41,696 bases of DNA from the NCBI GenBank assembly GCA_030037695.1, contig JASHQF010000040.1:1-41696 (forward strand). Reading direction: 5' to 3'. The DNA comes from Thermoplasmata archaeon (GTDB lineage Archaea > Thermoplasmatota > Thermoplasmata > Lutacidiplasmatales > UBA184). Position numbers and translations under genes: made by a program. Position 1 is the first letter of the stretch, and the number at the start of each line of letters is the position of its first letter. Of this stretch, positions 8,209 to 15,692 are shown piece by piece. The notes beneath the pieces are model-generated. The model was not told the DNA's origin, ran no database searches, and worked only from the letters and a program-made list of their open reading frames with translations.

Positions 8209-8729
8209 TGCCCGGCGCGACGCGCCGCCGAAGACGTGCGGGCGCGCCGGCGGGGCCGGAGCTCCCGGCCCATCGCGCGCGCGAGCCGACGCCAGAGCTC
8301 CCGATCCGCGCGCGCGGTCGCCCGGGCCTCCCGCGCGCGCGCCGACGCGCTGAGCGCACGACGCGGGCGCAGCACCTGGAGGCCGGTGAAGACGAGGCGC
8401 GAGCGGCTGCGTCCGACCGGTCGCAGTTCGTAGAGGAACTGGGAGAGCCGGGCCGGGCCCGCGAGGTGGGTGTTCGTCCAGGCCCGCCGCTCGGGCAGTA
8501 GGCGGACAAGCCGGGTCTTCGTGACGCGGTCCCGCCCCACGCCCGTCGTGTCTCTCAGCACGATCACGTCCTTCGCGAGCCTCGCGATACGTCGGCTCCC
8601 TACCTGCCCCATGAGGGACCAGTCGTCCGGCCGGTAGTCGGTCGCCCAGCGGAACGCGACGTCGGGCGGGGCGGGAAGGACGATCGAGAAGCGGTACCGG
8701 AACGTCACGAGCGGCACGGCCGGCCTCAC
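8202..8729 (-). CDS. START/SRPBCC-like ligand-binding protein
   Basis: This 175-aa protein opens with a beta-strand typical of SRPBCC/polyketide-cyclase folds (VTFRYRFSIVLPAPPDVAFRWATDY), followed by alternating strands and a long Arg/Ala-rich C-terminal helix. That supports a helix-grip fold binding a hydrophobic ligand, with unknown substrate. The GTG at 8729 overlaps the ferredoxin stop as GTGA, so the two genes are probably translated together. A second in-frame GTG at 8717 is possible. The same frame stays open far upstream across 10 kb, but that is a G/C artefact. Confidence 0.65.
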   Translation of the reverse strand: MRPAVPLVTFRYRFSIVLPAPPDVAFRWATDYRPDDWSLMGQVGSRRIARLAKDVIVLRDTTGVGRDRVTKTRLVRLLPERRAWTNTHLAGPARLSQFLYELRPVGRSRSRLVFTGLQVLRPRRALSASARAREARATARADRELWRRLARAMGRELRPRRRARTSSAARRAGQP

Positions 8730-9004
8730 TTGTACGTCGAGTGGTGGACGTGGCTCTCGTCGTCGGTGATCAGGATGCACTCCCCTTCGCACTCGAACAG
8801 GCACGCCTCGCAGACGATGCATTCGGGTCCGTTCACCGCGAGGGACTTCTCGCCTCGGAACTGGAACTTCGCGGCGACCGTCGGGTCGTCGACGACGTCG
8901 GGGATCTGATCGCGGGGACGCAGCTCGAAGACGTTGACGGGGCAGACGTCCCGGCAATGGGCGCAGCCGGTGCATTTCGCGATGTCGATGTCGACCTGGA
9001 CCAT
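8726..9004 (-). CDS. Two-cluster [4Fe-4S] ferredoxin
   Basis: This 92-aa electron carrier has two four-cysteine motifs: CTGCAHCRDVCP near the N-terminus and CIVCEACLFEC in the second half. An insert of about 30 residues separates them, longer than in a minimal bacterial ferredoxin and like the archaeal/zinc-type ferredoxin layout. The ATG at 9004 gives MVQVDIDIAKCTGC, the family start. The 40 upstream residues in the open frame are Arg/Gly/Pro-rich and not credible. It is co-transcribed with the START-like gene. The redox partner cannot be told from context. Confidence 0.9.
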   Translation of the reverse strand: MVQVDIDIAKCTGCAHCRDVCPVNVFELRPRDQIPDVVDDPTVAAKFQFRGEKSLAVNGPECIVCEACLFECEGECILITDDESHVHHSTYK

Positions 9005-9021
9005 GCTCCGCGCTCCCCGAG

Positions 9022-9070
9022 GGGCGGCGCCTCTTAGCGTTGCGCGACCTCCCGGGGGCCGGCTTAACCC
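9022..9070. promoter_or_regulatory. Divergent promoter region, ferredoxin / DUF72 genes
   Basis: Two A/T-containing boxes lie back to back in a G/C-rich gap. A minus-strand CGCTAAGAGG about 28 nt precedes the ferredoxin ATG, and a plus-strand GGCTTAACC about 37 nt precedes the DUF72 GTG. Both fit weak archaeal TATA boxes. Confidence 0.4.
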
Positions 9071-9101
9071 GCCGGGAACGTTCCTCCGGACCCGGAGGTC
9101 C

Positions 9102-9869
9102 GTGGGCGAGATCCTCCTCGGCACCAGCGGCTGGGACTATCCGGAGTGGGTCGGCCGCGTCTATCCGCCCCGGGGGGCGGCCGACCGGCTGCGGTACTAC
9201 GCCGGGATGTTCCCGATCGTCGAGGTGAACTCCACGTTCTATCGGCTGCCGGCGCCGACGGTCGTCGCCTCCTGGGTCCGCCGGACGCCGAGCCGGTTCC
9301 GCTTCGCGGCGAAGTTCCCCCAGTCGATCACCCACGATCTCCGCCTGGTCGGCACCGAGGCGGAGCTCGCCCGCTTCCTGGCCGTGCTGCGGCCGCTCCG
9401 GGACGCCGGACGGTTCGCGGCGGCGCTGCTCCAGCTGCCGCCGAGCCTCCCGTTCGAGGCCGAGACGGTCCGGCGCTTCTACGCCTCCCTCCCCCCCGAC
9501 CTCCCGGTCGCGGTCGAGTTCCGCGAGCGCTCCTGGCTCGTGCCGACCTCGTACGCCCTCCTGCGGGAGTTCGGGCTCGCGCACGCGATCGTCGACGGCC
9601 CCCACCTGCCCGTCGTCCCGGAGGTGACCGCCCCGTTCGCCTACCTCCGCTGGCACGGCCACGGCTCGCCGCTGTGGTACGACTACACCTACTCGCCCGA
9701 GGAGCTCGCGGCGTGGGTCCCGCGGGTCCGGGAGCTCGCCGGGCGCGTCGGCACGGTCTACGGGTTCTTCAACAACCATTTCCGGGGGGACGCGGCGGTG
9801 AACTGCCGCACCCTCGCCGAGGAGCTCGGCGTCCGATCGACGATCCCCCGCTCCCCGCTCGACCCGTAG
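9102..9869 (+). CDS. DUF72 (YecE-like) TIM-barrel protein
   Basis: This 255-aa protein has the DUF72 signature from its start: ILLGTSGWDYPEWVGRVYPP, then IVEVNSTFYRLPAP, FRFAAKFPQSITHD, VAVEFRERSW and YGFFNNHFRGDAAVNCRTL. The family adopts a TIM-barrel fold. Its biochemical role is not established. The GTG at 9102 directly follows a GGAGGTCC Shine-Dalgarno sequence, and the product begins two residues before the first strand. Length is normal for the family. It stands alone, with a gap of about 125 nt before the next operon. Confidence 0.9.
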   Translation: MGEILLGTSGWDYPEWVGRVYPPRGAADRLRYYAGMFPIVEVNSTFYRLPAPTVVASWVRRTPSRFRFAAKFPQSITHDLRLVGTEAELARFLAVLRPLRDAGRFAAALLQLPPSLPFEAETVRRFYASLPPDLPVAVEFRERSWLVPTSYALLREFGLAHAIVDGPHLPVVPEVTAPFAYLRWHGHGSPLWYDYTYSPEELAAWVPRVRELAGRVGTVYGFFNNHFRGDAAVNCRTLAEELGVRSTIPRSPLDP

Positions 9870-9995
9870 CGTCCGGGCGCGGCACGACGGGCGGCCGCTC
9901 TGAGCGCCCGGCCGGAACGCCCTGTCCCGGCGTGTTTCAACCGCCCCCGCGCCGCCGCTTTTGCGTTTCCCGGGGCGTTGCGCCCCGCACCGTCG

Positions 9996-10859
9996 ATGGT
10001 CGAGCCGTTCCTGGCCGAGCCGGAGCTTCCCCCGGAGGAGGTCCTCCTCCCGCCCGAGGAGGTCGCCGCGGCGTCGCCGCCCCCTTTCCTCGCCCGGTCG
10101 CGGCTCTTCCCCCGGCCCCGTCCGGGACCCGCCGTCGCCCCCGTCCTCCCGGCCGCCCCGGCGCTGTTCCCCTGGCTCGCCCGGAGCCTCACCCCCGGCG
10201 AGGTGACGCTCTGGTGCGGCCCCCGCCTCGCGGTCGATCCGATCCTCGAGACGCTCTACGCCGGGAGCGCCCTCGCCCGGGGCCGGGTCTCCCTCCTCGA
10301 GGGCGGGAACCGGTTCCATCCGTACCGGATCGGCGAGCGCGGACGGGCGCTCGGGGTCGCCGCCGGCGAGACGCTCCGGAGGGTCCGGCTCGCCCGCGGG
10401 TTCACCTCCCACCAGGTCGTGGCGCTCGTCGAGGGGTGGGCCCGCGAGGTCCGTCGTCACCGCCCGACCCTGCTCGTCGGCCACGACCTCCCGGCCCTGT
10501 TCTGGGACGGGGAGACCCCGGACGACGAGCGGGACGCCCTGCTCCGGCGGAGCGCCCGCGCCCTCGCCGCCCTCCTGCGGGAGCTCCCGCTCCCGCTCGT
10601 CCTCACGCTCGGACCGGAGGGGACGGCGAGCTTTCCCGGGCTCGCCGACGAGGGGCCCCGCTGGTCGGACTACGTCGCGTTCGTCCGCGGGCCGACGACG
10701 CTCCGCCTCCGCGCGCTGCGGCGCGACGCCCGCCTCACGCTCGTCGCCCGTGCGCCGGGCCAGCTCGGGATGGAGGCGTTCGACGGCGGGTCCGCCGGGG
10801 AGGTGATCGCGTGGGACGCACCGCCCCGACGTACCGTCAGGCGCTCGAGGAGCGGATGA
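9996..10859 (+). CDS. RadA/RecA-like ATPase homologue lacking Walker A, PolB2-associated
   Basis: This 287-aa protein has an acidic/proline-rich N-terminus, then a RecA-like core. Where RadA has its sensor region it reads EGGNRFHPYRIGERGRALG followed by LRRVRLARGFTSHQVVALVE, very like RadA/RadB. A Walker B-like strand follows (TLLVGHDLPALFWD). The expected P-loop is replaced by LWCGPRLAVDPILETLYAG with no GxxxxGK[ST], so it probably does not hydrolyse ATP in the usual way. Inactivated RecA-family proteins encoded beside PolB2 are known in archaea, and this gene leads such a cassette. ATG at 9996 is preferred over a TTG at 9978; an A/T-rich box lies about 35 nt upstream. Confidence 0.78.
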   Translation: MVEPFLAEPELPPEEVLLPPEEVAAASPPPFLARSRLFPRPRPGPAVAPVLPAAPALFPWLARSLTPGEVTLWCGPRLAVDPILETLYAGSALARGRVSLLEGGNRFHPYRIGERGRALGVAAGETLRRVRLARGFTSHQVVALVEGWAREVRRHRPTLLVGHDLPALFWDGETPDDERDALLRRSARALAALLRELPLPLVLTLGPEGTASFPGLADEGPRWSDYVAFVRGPTTLRLRALRRDARLTLVARAPGQLGMEAFDGGSAGEVIAWDAPPRRTVRRSRSG

Positions 10860-11065
10860 AACGCTGGGACGCGTTCGCCCGCCTGCTCCCGACGCCCGAG
10901 GAGCGGGCCGCGTTCGAGCTCCTGCGCACCGGGGCGCGGCGCTACGTCGCCCAGGCGACGTACGTCGGGAGCCCGGACCTCCTCGAGTCGATCGTCCTCT
11001 CCGTCCTCACCGATCTCGCGGTCCGGCTCCGCGCGGACGGGAACGCCCGGCCGACCTCCCGGTGA
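10856..11065 (+). CDS. Small protein of the PolB2 cassette
   Basis: This 69-aa protein begins MKRWDAFARLLPTPEE and is predicted mostly helical, with an Arg/Ala-rich middle. Its ATG overlaps the upstream stop as ATGA, with GAGGAG five bases before it, and its own stop overlaps the PolB2 GTG as GTGA. An in-frame GTG at 10811 would add 15 residues and is less likely. In archaeal PolB2 operons a small, possibly helix-turn-helix protein accompanies the polymerase and the RadA-like protein. Position and size match, but I cannot show homology from sequence alone. Confidence 0.72.
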   Translation: MKRWDAFARLLPTPEERAAFELLRTGARRYVAQATYVGSPDLLESIVLSVLTDLAVRLRADGNARPTSR

Positions 11066-13386
11066 GCCCCGCGGCGGACGGCCTCGCGCCCGACGGCTGG
11101 CTCCTCGAGATCACGGAGAGCGGCGACGGCCGTTCGGTCGTTCTCTGGACGAAGGAGCGTCGCTCGGGCCGGGTCCACCGCGCCGCGGTCCCGTACCGGC
11201 CCCCGTTCCTGGTCGCCGGGGCGCGGGCCGATCTCGCCGACCTCGCGCGTCGCCTCACCGGGCGGGCCGACGTCGCGTCGACCGAGCCGGTCGTGCGGCG
11301 GCCGTCGCCGTTCGATCGTCGGGCGCGCACGATGCTCGCCGTCACCCCCGCGCACCACCGGCTCCGTCGCCGCCTCGCCGGGACGATCGACGCGCTCGGC
11401 GGGTACGAACGGTTCGCGCTCTTCGACGTCGACCTCGCGGTCCCCCAGCTGTACCATCTCCACCACGGCCTCTACCCGTTCGCGCCGGTCGTCGCCCGCG
11501 ACGGCGGGCTCGTCGCGACGGAACCGGTCGCCACGATCGACTACGCCCCGCCCCCCCTCGTCGTCGCCCGCCTCGAGGTCCGTCTCACCGGGATGCGCCC
11601 GGGCGGGCTTCCCCCGCCGGACGGCCGGATCGGGTCGGTGCGGCTCGGCGGGGTGACGCTCGAGGGCCCCGAGGACGACCTCCTCCGCGCGCTCGCGGGG
11701 GAGCTCGCGCGGAGCGACCCGGACCTCCTGCTCACGGACGGCGGGGACGCGTTCGACCTCCCCTGGCTCTACCGGAGGGCGAGGGCGGTCGGCCTCGCTC
11801 CCGAGGAGTTCGTCCTGGGCCGGGAGCCGGCCCCGTTCGGCCCGAGCCGGCCGGCCCGCTCGTTCGCGTCGTACGGCCGGGTCCTCCACCGGGACGCGAC
11901 GTTCCCGCTGCCCGGCCGGTTCCACGTCGACCGGGAGAACTCGTTCCTCTTCGACGACGCGGCGGTCGCGGGGCTCGTCGACGCGGCCCGCCTCGCGCGC
12001 CTGTCCCTGCAGACGGTCGTCCGGCAGTCCCCGGGGACGTGCTTCACCGCGATGGAGATGGCCGAGGCGCTCGCGAGCGGCGTCCACGTGCCGTGGAAGA
12101 AGAACCGCCCCGAGACGTTCCGACGGGGGGACCACCTCGTGCGCTCCGACCGCGGCGGGGTGATCTTCCTCCCCCCGGTCGGCGTCCACGACCGGATCGA
12201 CGAGTTCGACTTCGCCAACCTCTACCCGCACCTCATGGTGCGGCGGAACCTCTCCGCCGAGACCCTGGACTGCCGGTGCTGCCCCGCGAGCCCGCTCCGG
12301 GCCCCCGGCCTCGGCTACCGGTCCTGCGAGCGGACGGTCGGCCTGATCCCGCGGACCCTCGGCCCCCTCCTCGCGCGCCGGCTCGCCTACAAGGCCCGGC
12401 TCCGCCGGCCCGGGCTCGCCCCCGACGTCCGCGCGAGCCTCGAGCACCGCGTCCGGATGCTGAAGTGGATCCTCGTCACCGCGTTCGGCTACCAGGGGTA
12501 CCGGAACGCCCGGTTCGGCCGGATCGAGTGCCACGAGGCGATCAACGCCTACGCCCGCGAGCTGCTCGCGACGCTCGTCGCCGAGGCAGAGCGCGCGGGG
12601 TACCGGACCGTCCACGGGATCGTCGACTCGCTCTGGCTCCGCCCGAGCCCGCCGGACGGGACGGTCGACCCCGAGGGGTTCGCCCGGGCGATGAGCGAGC
12701 GTCTGGACGTCCCGCTCGGCTACGAGGGTCGGTACCGCTGGATCGTCTTTTTGCCGGCCGTGACGCACGGCCTCGGGGTGCCGAACCGGTACTACGGGCT
12801 GTACGCGTCGGGGGCGTTCAAGCTCCGGGGGATCGGGGGCCGCCGCCACGACACCCCCGGGGTCCTCCGCCGCCTGGAGGCGGAGGTCCTCGAGCTGTTC
12901 CGCCGGGCGGACGGCGCCGCGGGGGTCCGCGCCCTCCTCCCCCGGGCGCTCGCGCGGACGGACCTCGTCGCCGCCCGGCTCCGGGAGGGGGGATGGCCGC
13001 TCGAGGAGCTCGTGATCGCCCACCGGATCGGCCAGCCCCCCGGGGCGTTCGTCACGTTCACCGACTCGCTCGCGGCCGTCCGCCAGCTCGCCGAGGCCGG
13101 CGTGGCGCGAGGGGCGGGAGAGACGGTCCGCTACGTCCTCCTCGACCGCGCGAGCCGCTCGTTCCGCCACCGGGTGCGGCCGGCGGAGCTGCTCCGAGGG
13201 GACGAGCGGTACGATCCCGGAGCGTACCTCGAGCTCCTCGCCCGGGAGGCGGAGACGCTCCTCGCCCCGTTCGGGGTCGAGCGGGCCGCCCTCCTCGCGC
13301 GGTGGGGCGCCCCGGCGCGGGCGGAGCGGGACCCCTACCGCTCGCCGGAGCGGACCGAGCAGCGCCCGCTCCCGGCCAACTTTTAG
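11062..13386 (+). CDS. polB2: Family B DNA polymerase, PolB2 type
   Basis: This 774-aa family B polymerase has an N-terminal and degraded exonuclease region followed by palm and thumb. Motif A is DFDFANLYPHLM, with the metal-binding Asp at residue 383. Motif B carries Lys468 in RMLKWILVTAFGYQGYRNARFG. Motif C reads VHGIVDSLWL rather than YGDTDS: the first Asp is replaced by Ile, but the second (Asp522), the direct metal ligand in this family, is kept. ExoI lacks the DxE pair, while FDLPWL of ExoII survives, so proofreading is probably lost. A Cys cluster (CRCC...SC) sits between motif A and the fingers. These features fit the divergent archaeal PolB2, linked to damage tolerance rather than replication. 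The GTG start is coupled (GTGA) to the 69-aa gene. Confidence 0.9.
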   Translation: MSPAADGLAPDGWLLEITESGDGRSVVLWTKERRSGRVHRAAVPYRPPFLVAGARADLADLARRLTGRADVASTEPVVRRPSPFDRRARTMLAVTPAHHRLRRRLAGTIDALGGYERFALFDVDLAVPQLYHLHHGLYPFAPVVARDGGLVATEPVATIDYAPPPLVVARLEVRLTGMRPGGLPPPDGRIGSVRLGGVTLEGPEDDLLRALAGELARSDPDLLLTDGGDAFDLPWLYRRARAVGLAPEEFVLGREPAPFGPSRPARSFASYGRVLHRDATFPLPGRFHVDRENSFLFDDAAVAGLVDAARLARLSLQTVVRQSPGTCFTAMEMAEALASGVHVPWKKNRPETFRRGDHLVRSDRGGVIFLPPVGVHDRIDEFDFANLYPHLMVRRNLSAETLDCRCCPASPLRAPGLGYRSCERTVGLIPRTLGPLLARRLAYKARLRRPGLAPDVRASLEHRVRMLKWILVTAFGYQGYRNARFGRIECHEAINAYARELLATLVAEAERAGYRTVHGIVDSLWLRPSPPDGTVDPEGFARAMSERLDVPLGYEGRYRWIVFLPAVTHGLGVPNRYYGLYASGAFKLRGIGGRRHDTPGVLRRLEAEVLELFRRADGAAGVRALLPRALARTDLVAARLREGGWPLEELVIAHRIGQPPGAFVTFTDSLAAVRQLAEAGVARGAGETVRYVLLDRASRSFRHRVRPAELLRGDERYDPGAYLELLAREAETLLAPFGVERAALLARWGAPARAERDPYRSPERTEQRPLPANF

Positions 13387-13388
13387 CG
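13379..13388 (+). promoter_or_regulatory. TATA-like box before the GNAT gene
   Basis: The sequence AACTTTTAGC overlaps the PolB2 stop codon and is centred about 26 nt before the GTG at 13409, predicting a leaderless transcript for the downstream gene. Confidence 0.4.
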
Positions 13389-13408
13389 GACCGGCCCGTG
13401 GGCACCGG

Positions 13409-14383
13409 GTGTCGGGGACCGCCGGGCGCCCGGGCGACGCCGTCGGGGCGGTGCGAGAGCTCCGGGCCCGGGACGTCGCGCGCCTGGTCGAGCTCCTCCG
13501 GAGCGCGTCTCCCGAGGAGGAGGAGCTCCTCGGCACGCGCCCGGAGGAGATCGCGGCGATCGCCCGCCGACTGTTCCGCTGGGACGCCCGCCTCCTGCTC
13601 GGGCTGCTGCGCCTGGTGGGAGCCTCGCCGGCGCGGTTCCTCGTCGTCGAGGCCGATCGACGCCTGGTCGGCACCGCGCTCCTCAGTTTCCCGGCCCGGG
13701 CCGGGTTCGTGAGCATGGTGACGGTCGATCCGGCGTACCGCCGACGCGGCTACGCGCGCCGCCTCTTGGCGGCCGCCCGGGCGCTCACGCTCCGTCGCGG
13801 CCGCCCGCACCTCGCCCTCGACGTCCTCGCCACCAACGCCCCCGCCCGGGCTCTCTACACGTCGCTCGGATTCCGCCCCCTCCGCGCCTCGGCCTACTTC
13901 GCCCTCGACCTCGGGGCGGCGCCGCCCTCCCGGCGGAGCGACGGCGCCGTCCGCCCGCTGACGACCCAGGACGCCCCGGCGATCGCCCGGATCGCCGACC
14001 GCGCCCTCCCCTCGGAGGTGCGCGAGGTCCTGCCGATCCGGGCGGGGGATCTGCTCGGGAGCCGTTGGACGGACCGCGCGCTCGCGTCCGAGTCGGCCGG
14101 GTGGGTTTACGACCGAGGGCGCGGACCCGAGGCGGCGGTCGGGGCGACCGTCGGCCGGGCCACCGTCGCGGGCCACCTCTCGACGCCGATCGTCGGGTCG
14201 GAGCTCCCCGCCGAGGCGACGGCCGAGCTCCTCGGCGAGGCGCTCGCCTGGCTCGCCTCGCACGGTGCTCCCCGGGTCCTCTCCCGTGCGGCCGACGACG
14301 ACCGGAACGCCGTGGAGGCGCTGGGAGCGGCTGGGTTTCGGCCGGCGCTGCGCCTCGTCACGCTCGCGCGGCCGGCGGCGTGA
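13409..14383 (+). CDS. Tandem GNAT-family N-acetyltransferase
   Basis: The 324-aa protein has an N-terminal GNAT domain with a clear acetyl-CoA motif A, VDPAYRRRGYARRLL (about residues 109-123), and motif B-like LDVLATNAPARALYTSLGFRP. The second half (from about residue 178) looks like a second, degenerate GNAT unit ending DDDRNAVEALGAAGFRPALR, without the Q/RxxGxG/A loop. The substrate is unknown. The GTG at 13409 fits the TATA-like box 26 nt upstream. A GTG at 13451 would begin VRELRARDVARL, also a natural GNAT start. The stop overlaps a possible GTG of the next gene (GTGA). Confidence 0.82.
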   Translation: MSGTAGRPGDAVGAVRELRARDVARLVELLRSASPEEEELLGTRPEEIAAIARRLFRWDARLLLGLLRLVGASPARFLVVEADRRLVGTALLSFPARAGFVSMVTVDPAYRRRGYARRLLAAARALTLRRGRPHLALDVLATNAPARALYTSLGFRPLRASAYFALDLGAAPPSRRSDGAVRPLTTQDAPAIARIADRALPSEVREVLPIRAGDLLGSRWTDRALASESAGWVYDRGRGPEAAVGATVGRATVAGHLSTPIVGSELPAEATAELLGEALAWLASHGAPRVLSRAADDDRNAVEALGAAGFRPALRLVTLARPAA

Positions 14384-14394
14384 GCTTCCCGACG

Positions 14395-15666
14395 ATGCGT
14401 CGGACCGACGTCGACGTCTACCTCTTGCCTACCGTGCTCGGGGGCGGGATCGGCGACGTCGAGCAGGTCCTCGCGGCCGGTCGTCGCCTCGCGCGGGCCG
14501 GCCTTCGGGTGCAGCTCTACCGCAAGGACGGCCGGGCCCTCCCGCCTGGGGTCGCCGGGCCCTGGGGATGGCCTCCGACCGATCGGCTCGACCGTCTCGA
14601 ACCCAGCGATCGGGCGGCGATGACGATCGGCTCGTCGTGGGGCGTGACCTCCGTGCCCGTCTCCCCCGGCACGGCCCGACGGCCGGGGCCGTGGAGCGAG
14701 GAGGTCGCCGCGATCGAGCGGGCCCACGGCCCGGACCGCACCCTGCACGTGAGCCTCGAGGAGTTCGCGAGGACGCTGACCCCGCGCCAGGAGACGATCG
14801 AACGGTATCGCGAGGGAGGGATCCGCTCCCGTGAGCTTCCCCAGCGGCTGGCCGCCGCGCGGGACGCCGGCGAGCTCGGGGCGTTCGAGGCGGCGTACCG
14901 GGATGCCCGAGCGCTCGACCGACCGAACGTCATAGCACTGTATACCACGTTCCGGCGGAGCGCCACGTTCGCGCGGGCGTTCCCCGAGGCGGTCCAGGCC
15001 GGGCCGATCTGGCCCGCGAGCTACGGCGGACGGCGCTCCCTGCGGAGGCACTCGGGGTCGTGGGTGTGGTACGCGAGCCCGGCGAGCGCGGAGCGGATCT
15101 TCCCGTCGGTCGTCGAGGGGTTGTCCCGCGCGGCCGACCGCCCCCGCCTGTTGGTGCGGGCGGGGAGGCCCTGGTCCGCACGGGCGCTCCCTCCCGGGAT
15201 CACCGTGCGGACGCGCCCGCTGGGCCGAGCGGGCTGGCAACGGCGGTTCTCGGACGCCGACGTGCGGATCGTGACGGGGAGCCGCTCGCTGCTCGAGGCG
15301 CTCGAGGTCGGGGGCCCGTTCCTCTACTTCAACGGCGTCCTGGGGCGGGGCGCGGGCCGCCGACGCCACCGTCCCGAGAAGATCGCCTTACTGCTGGCCG
15401 AGGCGCGTCGCCAGGGCTGGGGGGTCTCGCTGCGGCGCGACCTCGCCGACTTCGCCCGGGGTCGGCGGGTGGCCGAGATCGTCCGCCGGGCGGCCGAGCG
15501 TCGTAGGCCGTGGGGCGCGCCGTTCCCGCCCCTGGTCCCGAAGGGGTTCCGGCCGCCGTTCGACGACGCGGGCCGGGTCCTGGTCGACCTGATTCGGGCG
15601 CTCGCGGCCCCCGGGGCACGGGCCGCGGCGGTCGCCTCCGAGCTCCGACGACGGTCGAACCGTTAA
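14395..15666 (+). CDS. Putative GT-B-like protein of unknown function
   Basis: This 423-aa protein begins DVDVYLLPTVLGGGIGDVEQ and LAAGRRLARAGLRVQLYRKDG, the Gly-rich first strand-loop-helix seen in GT-B glycosyltransferases. A second Rossmann-like half has RPRLLVRAGRPW, VRIVTGSRSLLEALEVGGPFLYFNG and a C-terminal helix. The overall pattern suggests a two-domain sugar-nucleotide enzyme, but I recognise no family and no catalytic residue with certainty. A GTG at 14380 would overlap the GNAT stop as GTGA and add five residues. The ATG at 14395 gives a cleaner N-terminus. No signal peptide or membrane span is seen. Confidence 0.6.
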   Translation: MRRTDVDVYLLPTVLGGGIGDVEQVLAAGRRLARAGLRVQLYRKDGRALPPGVAGPWGWPPTDRLDRLEPSDRAAMTIGSSWGVTSVPVSPGTARRPGPWSEEVAAIERAHGPDRTLHVSLEEFARTLTPRQETIERYREGGIRSRELPQRLAAARDAGELGAFEAAYRDARALDRPNVIALYTTFRRSATFARAFPEAVQAGPIWPASYGGRRSLRRHSGSWVWYASPASAERIFPSVVEGLSRAADRPRLLVRAGRPWSARALPPGITVRTRPLGRAGWQRRFSDADVRIVTGSRSLLEALEVGGPFLYFNGVLGRGAGRRRHRPEKIALLLAEARRQGWGVSLRRDLADFARGRRVAEIVRRAAERRRPWGAPFPPLVPKGFRPPFDDAGRVLVDLIRALAAPGARAAAVASELRRRSNR

Positions 15667-15667
15667 G
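15660..15667 (+). promoter_or_regulatory. TATA-like box before the M29-like gene
   Basis: CCGTTAAG overlaps the stop of the upstream gene and is centred about 29 nt before the ATG at 15693, as expected for a leaderless archaeal transcript. Confidence 0.45.
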
Positions 15668-15692
15668 CGAGCGAGCCGTCTCGAACCCCACC

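Noticed and set aside
8726..9124. Longer ferredoxin start at 9124
   Set aside because: The extra 40 residues are Arg/Gly/Pro-rich and overlap the promoter and start of the divergent DUF72 gene.
11062..13386. Main replicative family B polymerase
   Set aside because: Motif C is HGIVDS, the exonuclease motif I is lost, and the gene sits with a RadA-like protein, all pointing to PolB2.
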